Positions 44,056 to 53,728 of a stretch of DNA of 64,000 bases are shown here, in pieces. The first letter of the stretch is position 1, and every line of letters begins with the position of its first letter. The position numbers were made by a program, and so were the translations under genes. The stretch covers positions 7,874,001 to 7,938,000 of the forward strand of contig JBHGNT010000002.1 of assembly GCA_043228905.1 (NCBI GenBank). The letters run 5' to 3'. The notes beneath the pieces are model-generated. The model did not search any database, was not told the origin of the DNA, and saw only the letters and a list, made by a program, of their open reading frames with translations. The stretch comes from Azolla caroliniana. Its lineage: Eukaryota > Polypodiophyta.

Positions 44056-44535
44056 CGATCGGTTCCGTTGCCGGTTTTGCTTGCCGGCTGGTTCCGATTC
44101 CAATTTTGCTTTGCTGGCCGGTTTCCGGTTTTGCTTGCTTGCCGGTTCCGGTTCCGGTTTTGCTTGCCGACCGGTTCCGGTTTTGCATACCGGCCGGTTT
44201 CCGTATTTGTTTACCGGCCGGTTTCTGGTTTTAGGGAATTTGGCCACCATCATCCATCAAGACAAAGTGGCCAAATGAAAAATGAAAAATGAGGGAGCTC
44301 AAGGTGTTTATATAGCCAGCGCCTTAACTTTCCTATCTATGTGGGTTAGTTCTAATTTTCCTATCTTCTCAAACTTTATTTTCTCATAACTTGATATGTA
44401 TTTCTCCATTTTGTATATAGTGAAAAACATTTTGAAGCTCTTGAGTATATCCATCTTTCTATAATACTCTACTAATCTAATCTATAATAATTATTTCATT
44501 ATTTTTTTACATAGTGTGTGAAGATTCACACGACA
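44056..44535 (-). repeat. Remaining outer part of the LARD left LTR
   Basis: A CCGGTT minisatellite (44056-44230) and the AT-rich U3 end, finishing TTCACACGACA at 44535. It matches 47890-48404 of the right LTR. The minus-strand internal side carries GGTCTGGTGGGGGCGAA, an intact polypurine tract. Confidence 0.88.
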
Positions 44536-44647
44536 TTCGCCCCCACCAGACCTGCACATCCACCGGTATGTGCCAATTTTGGTGAGGATTCATTTTTGTT
44601 TACTTTAATTTTTCGTTGATGTACCCGAATCGCCATTGCCATCCGAT

Positions 44648-46483
44648 TCACCATATTCTTCGCTTAATTTGTGCATTTCCATGACTGATTGTCATGGCTC
44701 CCTTTTCTCCTCTAGAGCATAATGCTTCACTCCTTATGCATGTGCCACCTTCATCTCGGCCATCTCCTTGGTCATATAATTTTCTCTTATCATTCTTTCT
44801 TGTTCCATGCATGTCTTTCAAAAGCCTTATCGAAATACTATTCTTGAGTACTCTTAGCAATTCGTTCTTTAGCGGCATGCTCTCCGTTAGGTCCTTAAGT
44901 GACCACATCGCATGCTTCCCACTTTGTCCACTTTTGTGGTATACTGTCATCTTTGAGTTGACTATGACTTCTACACTAGTATTATCCTTGTTAGATTTTG
45001 TGATCACATCTTTCATATCCGCTTGGCCCACTTGGCCCATATCTTTGCTTTTCGAGGTTTGCTTGGTCTCTTTGTCACACACATTAGCTTTTGTCTTCGC
45101 GCTTTGCTTGACTTCTTTGTCGCACGCATGGACTTTCATCATTTTGCTTTGCTTTACTTCCTTGTTGCACACATTGGCTTTAACCCTTGCTTCCTCGCCG
45201 CCATCGTCCTTCGCTTGGGTCTTACATCGATTAATGCCCAAGTCTCTCAAACGAGTGTGGAGAAATTTTGTAGTTTGGCATTGCCTTTGTCGTGCTACTC
45301 TTTGCCACTTCCACCTTATGGTTGTTCGTGTTGGCGTTGATCTTTGTTTTCTCACCGCCACCTTCCGTCTCTTGGGTCTTACATCGGTTAATGCCCAAGT
45401 CTCAAGAACCTTTGTGGGGAGAGTCTCTTCATCATCATCGTCTACCCTCTTTGACTTGACGTCTCCTTCTTCTTTGCATGTGTTAGCCTCAGCCTTCACT
45501 TCCTCGCCGCCACCTTCTGTCTCTTGGGTCTCACGTTTGCTTTCCGACGCATCTGCCCAACTCTCTAGAACAAGTGTGGAGAAAGTCTTGACACGGCCAT
45601 CCGCCATTGACTCGTCCATAGCCATATCTGACTCGATGTCGTTTTTCGTGGCTATCTCCTCAATCATGTCGGCCTCACACTTTTTATCTCCCTCGATCAT
45701 GGAAGCTTTGCTCATGCTAGCATCTTCATCACTTGATGTTTCAGACACGATGTGTGTTCTGAAACATTTGTCTTCTCTTGAAGTGGCATTTGCCATCCTC
45801 AATTCATTTGTTTCATTCTTCATCATTCTTTCTTTGCATGATGAGAAGGTCTCTTGTTCCACACCTTCTTCCGTGGTTACATCGTGGTACCGAACCCGGG
45901 CCTTTGTATCAAGTGTAATATTAATCCGCATTTGTTGGGAGGCCTCTTCGTCCTCGCTCATCATTTGCTTCAGTTTTTGCTCCTTTTGAAGCTTCTCTTC
46001 AGCCTCAACTTGTGCCTTTAAGTTCTCGAATGCCTCTTCCATCAAGACTTCTATGTCGAGTATTGTCGAACCTTCCCTCTTCGAGTTTTCTTCTTTAGGT
46101 GGTAGTTTGTAGTTGCTTCCCGTCCTCTTTTCACCATCCCTAGTACGTTGTGTTGTCACCGATGAGAATCTTGCCTTCCTCTCATCGTGAAGTCAACATA
46201 CTCTTTCCACTTTCGTCCAATCTTCTGTGAGGCCATTTGCACCATCGTCATCTTCAAGTCGGATTCCAATGGCATTCCTTTCCTTCTGGTCTATCCATTT
46301 CACAAACATTAGGACTTTTTCCACCCCCACCAATCTTTGATCCCGCTCCGAGAGTTGTGCAGAGCGACACTCGAACTCAACGAAAGCATGCATGGCACTT
46401 TGGTGGGTCTTTAATGATGATACCCATTGATTGAACTCGTATAGTTTGCATCTCTTCGGTTCTTTGTATCTATATGCCTCCAT
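44648..46483 (-). pseudogene. LARD internal ORF: gag-like N-terminus with charged repeat protein
   Basis: One frame from ATG 46483 to 44648, interrupted only by TGA at 46193-46195. The first ~95 residues align with the capsid region of Gypsy 1 gag (VEKVLMFVKWIDQKERNAIG; NGLTEDWTKVERVC). The rest is highly charged, Glu/Lys-rich and probably coiled coil. Four imperfect copies of an ANVCDKEVKQS-like unit lie near 45060-45190, and repeated LETWA blocks lie further upstream. It has no protease, RT or integrase. The TGA falls where Gypsy 1 has a serine/arginine-rich site and fits CGA to TGA. Confidence 0.65.
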
Positions 46484-46528
46484 GAGATATCCTCCTACCG
46501 CCTCGTTTCACGTCGGGTTCACCAAAGA

Positions 46529-48404
46529 TGTCGCGAAAATACGACGAGGATACGTGAACGTTGAGGCAAGACCCCGAGCCTTTGACTAAAGGATATCAAA
46601 TTCGTGTATTTATATACTAAGAATTAACCGAAATGAGAAAGATTAACAAATTTCATTAATAAAAGGGAAAGAAAGATTACAATCAATCCCAAGATTGGGA
46701 TTACAAAAGTTTTATCTTATGGAGATTATTAGAATAATAGATTAGAGGAAATAAGAGATTATGATTCTTGAGTGATATGGCTTTGACAAGGAATTTTGGA
46801 TTTTGAGAGATTGCTTCCGTATGGAAATTATGGTTTACTTGAGAGATAGCTTCCGTAGGGAAGATTAGGGTTATTGGCTTCGATAAGATAAGAGAGCTCC
46901 CCAAAGAAAAGAAAAGAAATTTAGATAATATGGAGAGTCCTTCGTGTCGGAAAAAAAATGGAATAAATATGGAGTTCTCCCTTGATCATAGCCTTTCCAC
47001 TTTTTGTTGCATGGCCTCTACTTTTAGTTGCCTAGCTTTTTCTTTTGGTTGCATGTGACTGTCCACATGACCTTTACTTTTTCCATGCACTCCCTTCTTT
47101 AGTTGCTTGCGTCCACATGGCCTTTACTTTAGTTCTCTTCACTTTACTTTAGCTTGTTGCATGATCCAATCTTTCGTCCGGTAGCCGGTTCCATTTTGCT
47201 TGCCGGTCGGTTCCGGTTCCGGTTTTGCTTGCCGGCCGGTTCCTGTTTTGCTTACCGGCCGGTTTCCGATTTTGCTTGCCGACCGGTTCCGGTTCCGGTT
47301 TTGCTTGCCGGTCGGTTCCGGTTTTGCTTACCGGCCGGTTTCCGGTTTTGCTTGCCTGCCGGTTCCGGTTTTGCTTACCGGCCGGTTTCCGGTTTTGCTT
47401 GCCGGCCGGTTCCGGTTTGCTTGCCGACCGGTTCCGGTTTTGCATACCGACCGGTTTCCAGATTTGTTTATCGGCCGGCTTCCGGTTTTAGGGAATTTGG
47501 CCACCATCATCCATCAAGACAAAGTTGCCAAAGTGCTCTTAGCACAAATGAAAAATGAGGGAGCTCAAGGTGTTTATATAGCCAGCGCCACATGACCATC
47601 CACATGACCTTTACTTTTTGCATGCACTCCAACTTTAGTTGCTTGCGTCCACATGGCCTTTACTTTAGTTCTCTTCACTTTACTTTAGTTTGTTGCATGA
47701 TCCAATCTTTCGTCCGTCCGCGTCCAACCTCGTCTGGTAGCCAGTTCCATTTTGCTTGCCGGCCGGTTCTGGTTCCGGTTTGCTTGCCGGTTCCGGTTCC
47801 GATTCCGGTTTTGCTTACCGGCCGGTTTCCGGTTTGCATACCAACTGGTTTCCGGTGCCAGTTTGCTTGCCGGTTCCGATTCCAATTCCGGTTTTGCTTA
47901 CCGGCCGGTTTCCGGTTTGCATACCAACCGGTTTCCGGTGCCAGTTTGCTTGCCGGTTCCGGTTCCAATTTTGCTTACCAGCCGGTTTCCGGTTTGCATA
48001 CAGGCCGGTTTCCAGATTTGCTTACCAGACCGATTTCCGGATTTGCTTAGCGGCCGGTTTCCGTATTTGTTTACCGGCCGGTTTCCGGTTTTAGGGAATT
48101 AGGCCACCATCATCCATCAAGACAAAGTGGCCAAAGTGCTCTTAGCACAAATGAAAAATGAGGGAGCTCAAGGTGTTTATATAGCCAGCGCCTTAACTTT
48201 CCTATCTATGTGGGATAGTTCTAATTTCCCTATCTTCTCAAACTTTATTTTCTCATAACTTGATATGTATTTCTCCATTTTGTATATAGTAAAAAACGTT
48301 TTGAAGCTCTTGAGTATATCCATCTTTCTATAATACTCTACTAATCTAATCTATAATAAATATTTCATTATTTTTTTACATAGTGTGTGAAGATTCACAC
48401 GACA
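46529..48404 (-). repeat. LARD right LTR (1876 bp)
   Basis: TGTCGCGAAAATACG to CACACGACA. Its first ~315 bp are the single-copy form of the 329-bp unit, and here they run on into GAGAGATAGCTTCCG, showing the unexpanded arrangement. An internal duplication gives two CCGGTT arrays (47165-47490 and 47745-48090), each preceded by the same ACATGACC...TTGCATG block. A primer-binding candidate TGGTGAACCCGACGTG lies just inside (46505-46525). Confidence 0.9.
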
Positions 48405-48640
48405 CCGGACGCTGCTTAAGCTGCTTCCTTCGTCCAGGTAGACGTCTTGTTGCAAACGGAGCAACTCCTCCGCCACTTTCTGGATCACTTTAGAAAATGA
48501 TCGATCCGATCAGATTTCTTCCGCTGCTTGCTAGAAAGCCTCCCGCCACCTTCGTTGTTCAGCAAGTCTTCGTGCTCTCTCTGTAACCGGGTCGTCTGTT
48601 GGCCTAGTCATCCATTCCCGCCGTTGTTCACTGCGATTGT
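48405..48640 (-). pseudogene. Gypsy 4 gag N-terminus
   Basis: ATG at 48640 begins MTRPTDDPVTERARRLAEQ. Stops follow at 48531-48533 (TAG) and 48510-48512 (TGA), and the segment ends ...LDEGSSLSSVR at the CCGG duplication. The next residues, EAESLLQTLAG, are found in the same frame at 28449 downwards. Confidence 0.75.
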
Positions 48641-48666
48641 GCAGGAATCGTGGTCGCCAAAAACTG

Positions 48667-49057
48667 TGTTAATCCTAGGGCCGGACAACAGCCTAACACA
48701 GGGTGTCCACTTAAGACACTTCACCAAACGGTGTTACGGCAGGATGACTTAGGACACAACGTTTAATCAGACCTTAATCAATTACTTAGCAACACATCAT
48801 TAACACGCGTAAGATATAACAATGAGTACAGAACGGTAATCAATACTGGAATTTTAAGGCAATAAGTTCTATTAATTATCTGCTCTCGATTACATTGTAA
48901 CCGGGCCTTTATATAGGTCTCCGGTGCGAAATACAAAACGGTGCCAACCGGCACCTTTTTGGGATCGGTCCGGATCCGGATCGGCATACCGATTCCGGTC
49001 CGTCCGTCCACATCTTCTCATATATTAATATATATATTAATACTACTAATTACAACA
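48667..49057 (-). repeat. Gypsy 4 5' LTR (391 bp)
   Basis: TGTTAATCC to ATTACAACA on the plus strand. On the minus strand the LTR end is followed by a stretch beginning TTTTTGGCGACCACGATTCC, with TGGCGACC as a primer-binding candidate, about 25 bp before the gag start. The right flank is Copia II reverse transcriptase. Confidence 0.7.
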
Positions 49058-51154
49058 GTTCCCGAATAAACTATTCCTTTTCACACTCTGGTTTGGACCT
49101 CCTTAAGCCTTCTTGCCAGCTAGTAACAGCCTTCTTTAGATTTCCGATTTTGGTTCGGTTTGCTCCGACGATCAACATGTCATCTACATACAGTAGGAGT
49201 ATTAGGAAGTCACCTCCGTCAAATTTGTTCACGAACACGCAGTGGTCGGCTTGCATCTTGTGGTACCCTTGGTCGGTCATGAAGGAGTTGAACTTCTGGT
49301 ACCATTGCCGAGGAGCTTGCTTCAAACCGTATAGGCTCATCTTCAACCGGCATACTCGGTGCACCTTCCCTTTCTTCACAAATCCTTCCGGTTGCTACAT
49401 GTGGATTTCTTCTACGAGGTTGCCATAAAGGAACGCCATCTTGACGTCTAGCTACTCAAGCTCGAGGTTCATGCTTGTCGCTATGCTCAACACCGTCCGG
49501 ATGGAGGTCATCTTGACTATCGGGGCAGAGATCTCGTCAAAATCCACTCCTTTCTTCTGCTCGAACCCCTTCACTACGATCTGGGCTTTGTACCTTGGTA
49601 GATTTTCGACGTCTCCCGGTTTTAGCTTGTACACCCACATGTTCCGGAGTGCCCTCTTTCCTTTTGGCAACTTCGTCGGTTTGTACCTGTGGTACTCATG
49701 TAGGGAATCCATCTCGTCTTGCATGGCACTTAACCACTTGTGGATGTGGGTGTCTTGCTTTACTTCCTCAAAGCTGGCTGGCTCCTCCTCGTCAGTCAGC
49801 AACACATGTTCTGCATCTGGAAATCTCTAGGCGGGGGGGTTCTCTCTCTAAGGGGATATCTCCGACCTTCGTTTTCGGCAACCGGTTCTTCCGTCTATTC
49901 CTCATCCTCATTCGATTCGGGATCTTCTCCGGTTCCAGTGTCTTCTTCTTCTTCTTCTTCTTCTTCGGTTAGTTCGGTTTCTTGTTTGAATTCGACCGGT
50001 TCATCGAGTGTCATCTGGTTACCGGCTAACATCCAGTTTCCAACCGGGTAAGTCCTTGTGTCCTCAAACCAATTTCTGTTGATCGATCCAGATTCTATCA
50101 TCCTCTTCTCCGACTCCCAGTCATCAATGGTCTTGTCTTCCATGAAGACTATGTCCCGACTCCGGAACACTTTCTTGTCGACTGGATCCCACACCCGATA
50201 ACCAAACTCATCATCGCCGTATCCAAGGAATATGCATGGCCTGGACTTCGGATCCAACTTTTCTCTCTTGTACTTTGCAACATGCACATATGTGAGACAC
50301 CCGAACACCTTCATATGCCGGTAAGACATGTCTTTACCGGTCCATACTGTCTATGGCATGTCGAGGGTGACCTGTTAATCACATACATCACTGTCATTAG
50401 TGCCTCAGCCCAAAACTTCTTGGGTAACTTTGCATGTGGTCGCATGCTTCGTACTCTCTCCATTATGGTCTGATTCATCCGTTCGACCAGCCCATTGAAT
50501 TACGGCGTCTTCGGCACAGTGAATTCGACTCGGATTCCTCTTCGACCGGAAGTACTCCTCGAACTGCCCCTAGTATTCTCCTCTGCTATCTGCTCGAACC
50601 GCCTTGAGCTTCTGGCCAGTTTCTCTTTCCAGTCTCACGTGGAGCTCCTTGAAGACAGACAACACCTAATCCTTCGTCTTCAACGGAGAGACCCACAACT
50701 TCCGGCTATGGTTGTCTACGAACGTCACGAAGGAGGTTCGGTTTTGCTTGCCATCCAAACAATCAGTGCACTTCTCGAGATGCACGTCTTTCACCTCCGG
50801 AATGAGGTTATCTTTGGCAAGTCTTCTCATCCCCTTCAAGCTGATATGACACAATCTCTTATGTCACAGCTCACCGGCATTGTCGGATGCTATGTTCACA
50901 TCTTCCCATCATATCCGGGCATGCATAAGGTACAATGTGTTGATCTTCCGGGCTCGAGCCACAATCAAGCTTCCCTTGCTGAACTTCATGAATCCGTTCT
51001 AGATGCTACCCGTGTAGCCTTCATCATCTAGCTGACCGGCTGATATTAGCTTCAACCAAACATCTGGAATGTGCCGGACATCTTTCAGCAGCAACTTGCA
51101 TTCAGTTGATGTCGTCAACAACACATCTCCTATGCCGATGATTGGGTAGGTACC
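49058..51154 (-). mobile_element. Copia II fragment (PR-INT-RT)
   Basis: Minus-strand protease tail (GTYPIIGIGDVLL; DVRHIPDVWLKLISAGQL) at about 50960-51154, with stops. GAG-pre-integrase/integrase (LCHISLKGMRRLAKDN; SFVTFVDNHSRKLW) is at 50666-50860. Integrase C-terminus/linker (VFGCLTYVHVAKYKREKLD) is at 49895-50329. RT (49071-49805) shows KWLSAMQDEMDSL, VYKLKPGDVENLPRYKAQIV, SLYGLKQAPRQWYQKF and LLLYVDDMLIVG. The frame is broken repeatedly. Gypsy 4 interrupts it at 49057, and gag and RNase H are absent here. Confidence 0.85.
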
Positions 51155-51703
51155 TGTTGTGAAATCGTTTGCGGAATTAAATCAGAATGAACAGACAATG
51201 TTGAAATACGAATTACAAAAATGTGCCAAGAAAAGACACGATGAACAATGGTGCACAGAGATTTACGTGGAAACCCTAAAACGGGGAAAACCAAGGGTGC
51301 ACAGATTTCTTCACTATACAAAGTGGATATACAACACCGAGAGGAATACAACACTCTGTCGAGTGTATCAGCTGCACAGGGCTCTTCGCGTCTGTTGTTA
51401 CTCACACAGCTATGGCGTGACTCTCACTCCTCTCTCACTCTCTATCTTTCTGTTTCTACTGTTTTAACTCTGTTCCTCTCACTAACACACAAACTAAAAG
51501 GTTTCCCTAGTTGCATATAAACTTACGCAACTTTCTGGTTATTTACATACGTAGCCCTCATGGAGCGCACACTTAGACTATTTACAAGTATAGTCTCCCG
51601 AGTTGTCTATTTACATGATTCCGGTTTCGGCCAACTCGGCTCCTCGACTGTCGGCTTTCCGAACGGTCAGATCTTCCTCCCACTGGAGGGACATATCCCA
51701 ACA
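51155..51703 (-). repeat. Copia LTR (549 bp)
   Basis: The termini TGTTG and CAACA are perfect inverted repeats. On the minus strand the LTR is preceded by GTGAAGGGGGAGTT (51704-51717), a polypurine tract, so it is a 3' LTR for the RNase H at 51714-52304. It carries GGTTTTCCCCGTTTTAGGG and CCACGTAAATC motifs typical of copia LTRs. Its other side joins Copia II protease directly. Confidence 0.82.
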
Positions 51704-51713
51704 AACTCCCCCT

Positions 51714-52304
51714 TCACTCTTGTGGGAGGAAATCTGTCAGTCCTGTATTCTCTCGACAGACTCTGAGTCTGTCCATAGCTAGGTTCTTCATCAGCATGTC
51801 GGATCCATTGTTGTCAGTATGGATCTTTTCAAGAGCACATTCTCCCTCTTTGACTCTCTCCCGTAACCGGTGATACCTTCTTTGTATGTGCTTGGTCCAG
51901 GAGTGGTATGCCGCGTTCTTGGCTAGGTGTATGACACTTTGGCTGTAACAATGGAGCAAGAACTCCTCTTGCTTCGTGCCTAGTTCTGTCATCCAGATCA
52001 GCTCTTTTCCGGCTTCTACCACTGCCATATACTCTGACTCTGTAGTCGACAAGGCTACAGACTTCTGCAGTCGTGACTGCTACGACACTGCTCGCAGTAC
52101 ATAGGTCATCACGTACCCTGACGTGGATCGGCTCGAGTCTACATCTCTTGACATGTCTGAATCAGCAAAACCTTCCAGCACAGGTTTTCTGACACCATAC
52201 CTTAGGCACACACTTGAGGTGCCCTTTAAGTACCTGAGAATCCACTTCACTGTTGCCCAGTGTTCTCTCCCTGGATTACTCATATATCGGCTTACTGCTC
52301 CCAC
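51714..52304 (-). pseudogene. Copia III RNase H
   Basis: Two in-line segments: YMSNPGREHWATVKWILRYL and FADSDMSRDVDSSRSTSGYV, then STTESEYMAVVEAGKELIWM, NAAYHSWTKHIQRRYHRLRE and a C-terminal GSDMLMKNLAMDRL. This is the 3' end of a copia pol. The upstream RT is replaced at about 52305 by a plus-strand copia fragment. It could be the missing 3' end of Copia II. Confidence 0.82.
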
Positions 52305-52310
52305 AACAAA

Positions 52311-53353
52311 TGATATGTCCGGTCTCGTACAGAGTGTGAATAATGAACTTCAACAAGCTTTCCCAATAACTGACCTTGGTCCAATGAAGTATTTCCTTGG
52401 AATGAACCTACAAAGCGATCGTGCCAAAGGAACCATTTCTCTTTCTCAAACTCAATACATTGAAAGTGTATTAAATCATTTTGACATGCTACAGTGCAAG
52501 CCTATGTCTACACCAATTTAAACTCCATGCAAATTATCAACCAAAGATGCTCCTACCACTATTAAAGAACGAAATGAGATGCTTAATGTTCCTTACAAGC
52601 AAATTCTTGGATGTATACGCTACCTTGTTAGTTGTACACATCCCTATTTATGTTTCACCGCTAGAATTCTTTCGAGATTTATGTAGGATCTTGGACTGAA
52701 ACATTGACAAACGTTAAAACAACTACTACGTTACCTACAACAAAATGAAAGATATGGTGTTAACTTACGCCAGATCGCAATCAAAGTCCATCAGCATGAA
52801 CCTTGAAGGATGGACCAATCCATCAAAAGTATCTAGATGGACAGACTCGAATCGGGGGGGAGATATTGATGGTCATAAGTCAACAAGTGGCTTTGTAATT
52901 GTCTTGCTAGAGCTGCTATAGCATGGAGGTCTAAGAAGCAAACAAAGGTCACACTATCTTCAACGAAAGCCAAATATGTAGTTGCCGCACTCACTCCTAA
53001 ACAAGGAATATGGATTCATTCTATACTTCAAGAACTTAACTTCTTCAAGACTTTAAATCTAATCCTTCATTATGATAATCATCATGTATAAAGGTAGCAT
53101 GTAATCCAAAAATGAGTGATAATATTTTAGCATGTCTCTTTCAAGCATCACTTTCTACGAGACTTAATCAGAGAGAAGAAACTAGATTTGAAGTATGCAC
53201 CTACAACACTTATGTGGGCCGATTTTGTAAAAAGACAATACCTCAAACAAAGCATATCGTTTGTTGCCAAAAGATTGGTCTAACCATGCCAAATCATTCT
53301 TCAAATGACAATAGTTTTGAATAAAAGAATATTTAGACTAAGGGGGGGGGAGT
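52311..53353 (+). pseudogene. Copia IV RT end and RNase H, highly decayed
   Basis: It opens with NNELQQAFPITDLGPMKYFL and GMNLQSDRAKGTISLSQTQY, ending at CKPMSTPI, then a stop. Recognisable later blocks include ILGCIRYLVSCTHPYL, GHKSTSGFVIVLL, and a C-terminal VCCQKIGL ending like copia RNase H tails. A purine run (AAGGGGGGGGGGAG, about 53339-53352) is the polypurine tract, and TGGAAATATTTAATC from 53354 may start its LTR. Numerous stops are present. Confidence 0.75.
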
Positions 53354-53491
53354 TGGAAATATTTAATCTAAATATTATATTTATTTATTATATTAGAAAC
53401 AACTATTTATTTAAGAAGAGTTATTTGTATAGTTGTCGAATTCTACATCAGCAATAGAGCCATCCTTAATCCACCTCCGATTCCATGAGTA

Positions 53492-53728
53492 GTAGTCTTG
53501 CCCATAGATTGCATACCTTGCAACCTCCTTTGTCTAGTGCTCTTGTTCTAGTACATCAAACACTATCAACCCTATAATGTGGAGATGGTGAATCGTAACA
53601 GAAATACTAGCATTTATTATACGATGAACAACACCACCAATTTGACCACCAACATTGTTTCATTTGCTCTGCTTGTTAGATTCCAGATAGTTATCCTTAA
53701 GTATGCCTACCATGTCCCTACTCTCTAA
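53492..53728 (+). pseudogene. Broken paralogue of the 54859-55623 gene
   Basis: The frame VVLPIDCIPCNLLCLVLLF is followed by TAG (53549-53551), then YIKHYQPYN, and ends KYAYHVPTL at TAA 53726-53728. It aligns with the two membrane segments at the end of the neighbouring protein (VLPIATIPFVLLCLALLFCY; VLMYAYHTT). Nucleotide similarity continues past the stop to about 54012, alongside 55624-55885. The N-terminal two thirds are absent. Confidence 0.7.

Larger units (their letters stand above)
28450..48404 (-). mobile_element. LARD-like composite insertion (19,955 bp) in Gypsy 4 gag
   Basis: Its ends are TGTCG (28450) and CGACA (48404), flanked by CCGG on both sides (28446-28449 and 48405-48408). 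The Gypsy 4 gag frame rejoins across it. The right LTR is 46529-48404. The left LTR spans 28450-44535 because it contains the 329-bp array, Gypsy 3 and a second Gypsy 3 fragment. The internal region (44536-46528) has a gag-like ORF, polypurine tract GGTGGGGGCGAA and a primer-binding candidate, but no pol. It is therefore a non-autonomous relative of Gypsy 1. Confidence 0.85.
13658..49057 (-). mobile_element. Gypsy 4: heavily nested Ty3/gypsy element with extra 3' ORF
   Basis: Pieces in minus-strand order are: 5' LTR 48667-49057, gag start 48405-48640, gag/protease/RT 25566-28449, RT/RNase H/integrase 22413-24666, ORF X 22040-22360 and 13658-15095. They read on as one element when the LARD, solo LTR and Gypsy 2 insertions are skipped. 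Gag and pol share a frame except for a slip near 26365. Many in-frame stops and an integrase deletion mark it as old. The 3' LTR is missing: the left end is replaced by Gypsy 1. Integrase has no chromodomain. Confidence 0.82.

Noticed and set aside
44694-45989. 431-codon plus-strand open frame
   Set aside because: It is antisense to the LARD charged ORF. Its Ser/Leu-rich composition is the mirror of the Glu/Lys codons, and it has no recognisable motif.
6118-48100. Open frames through the CCGGTT arrays giving peptides rich in FACRPVPVP or GRQAKPEPE
   Set aside because: All frames are open on both strands in this low-complexity repeat; there is no domain and the position is inside LTRs.
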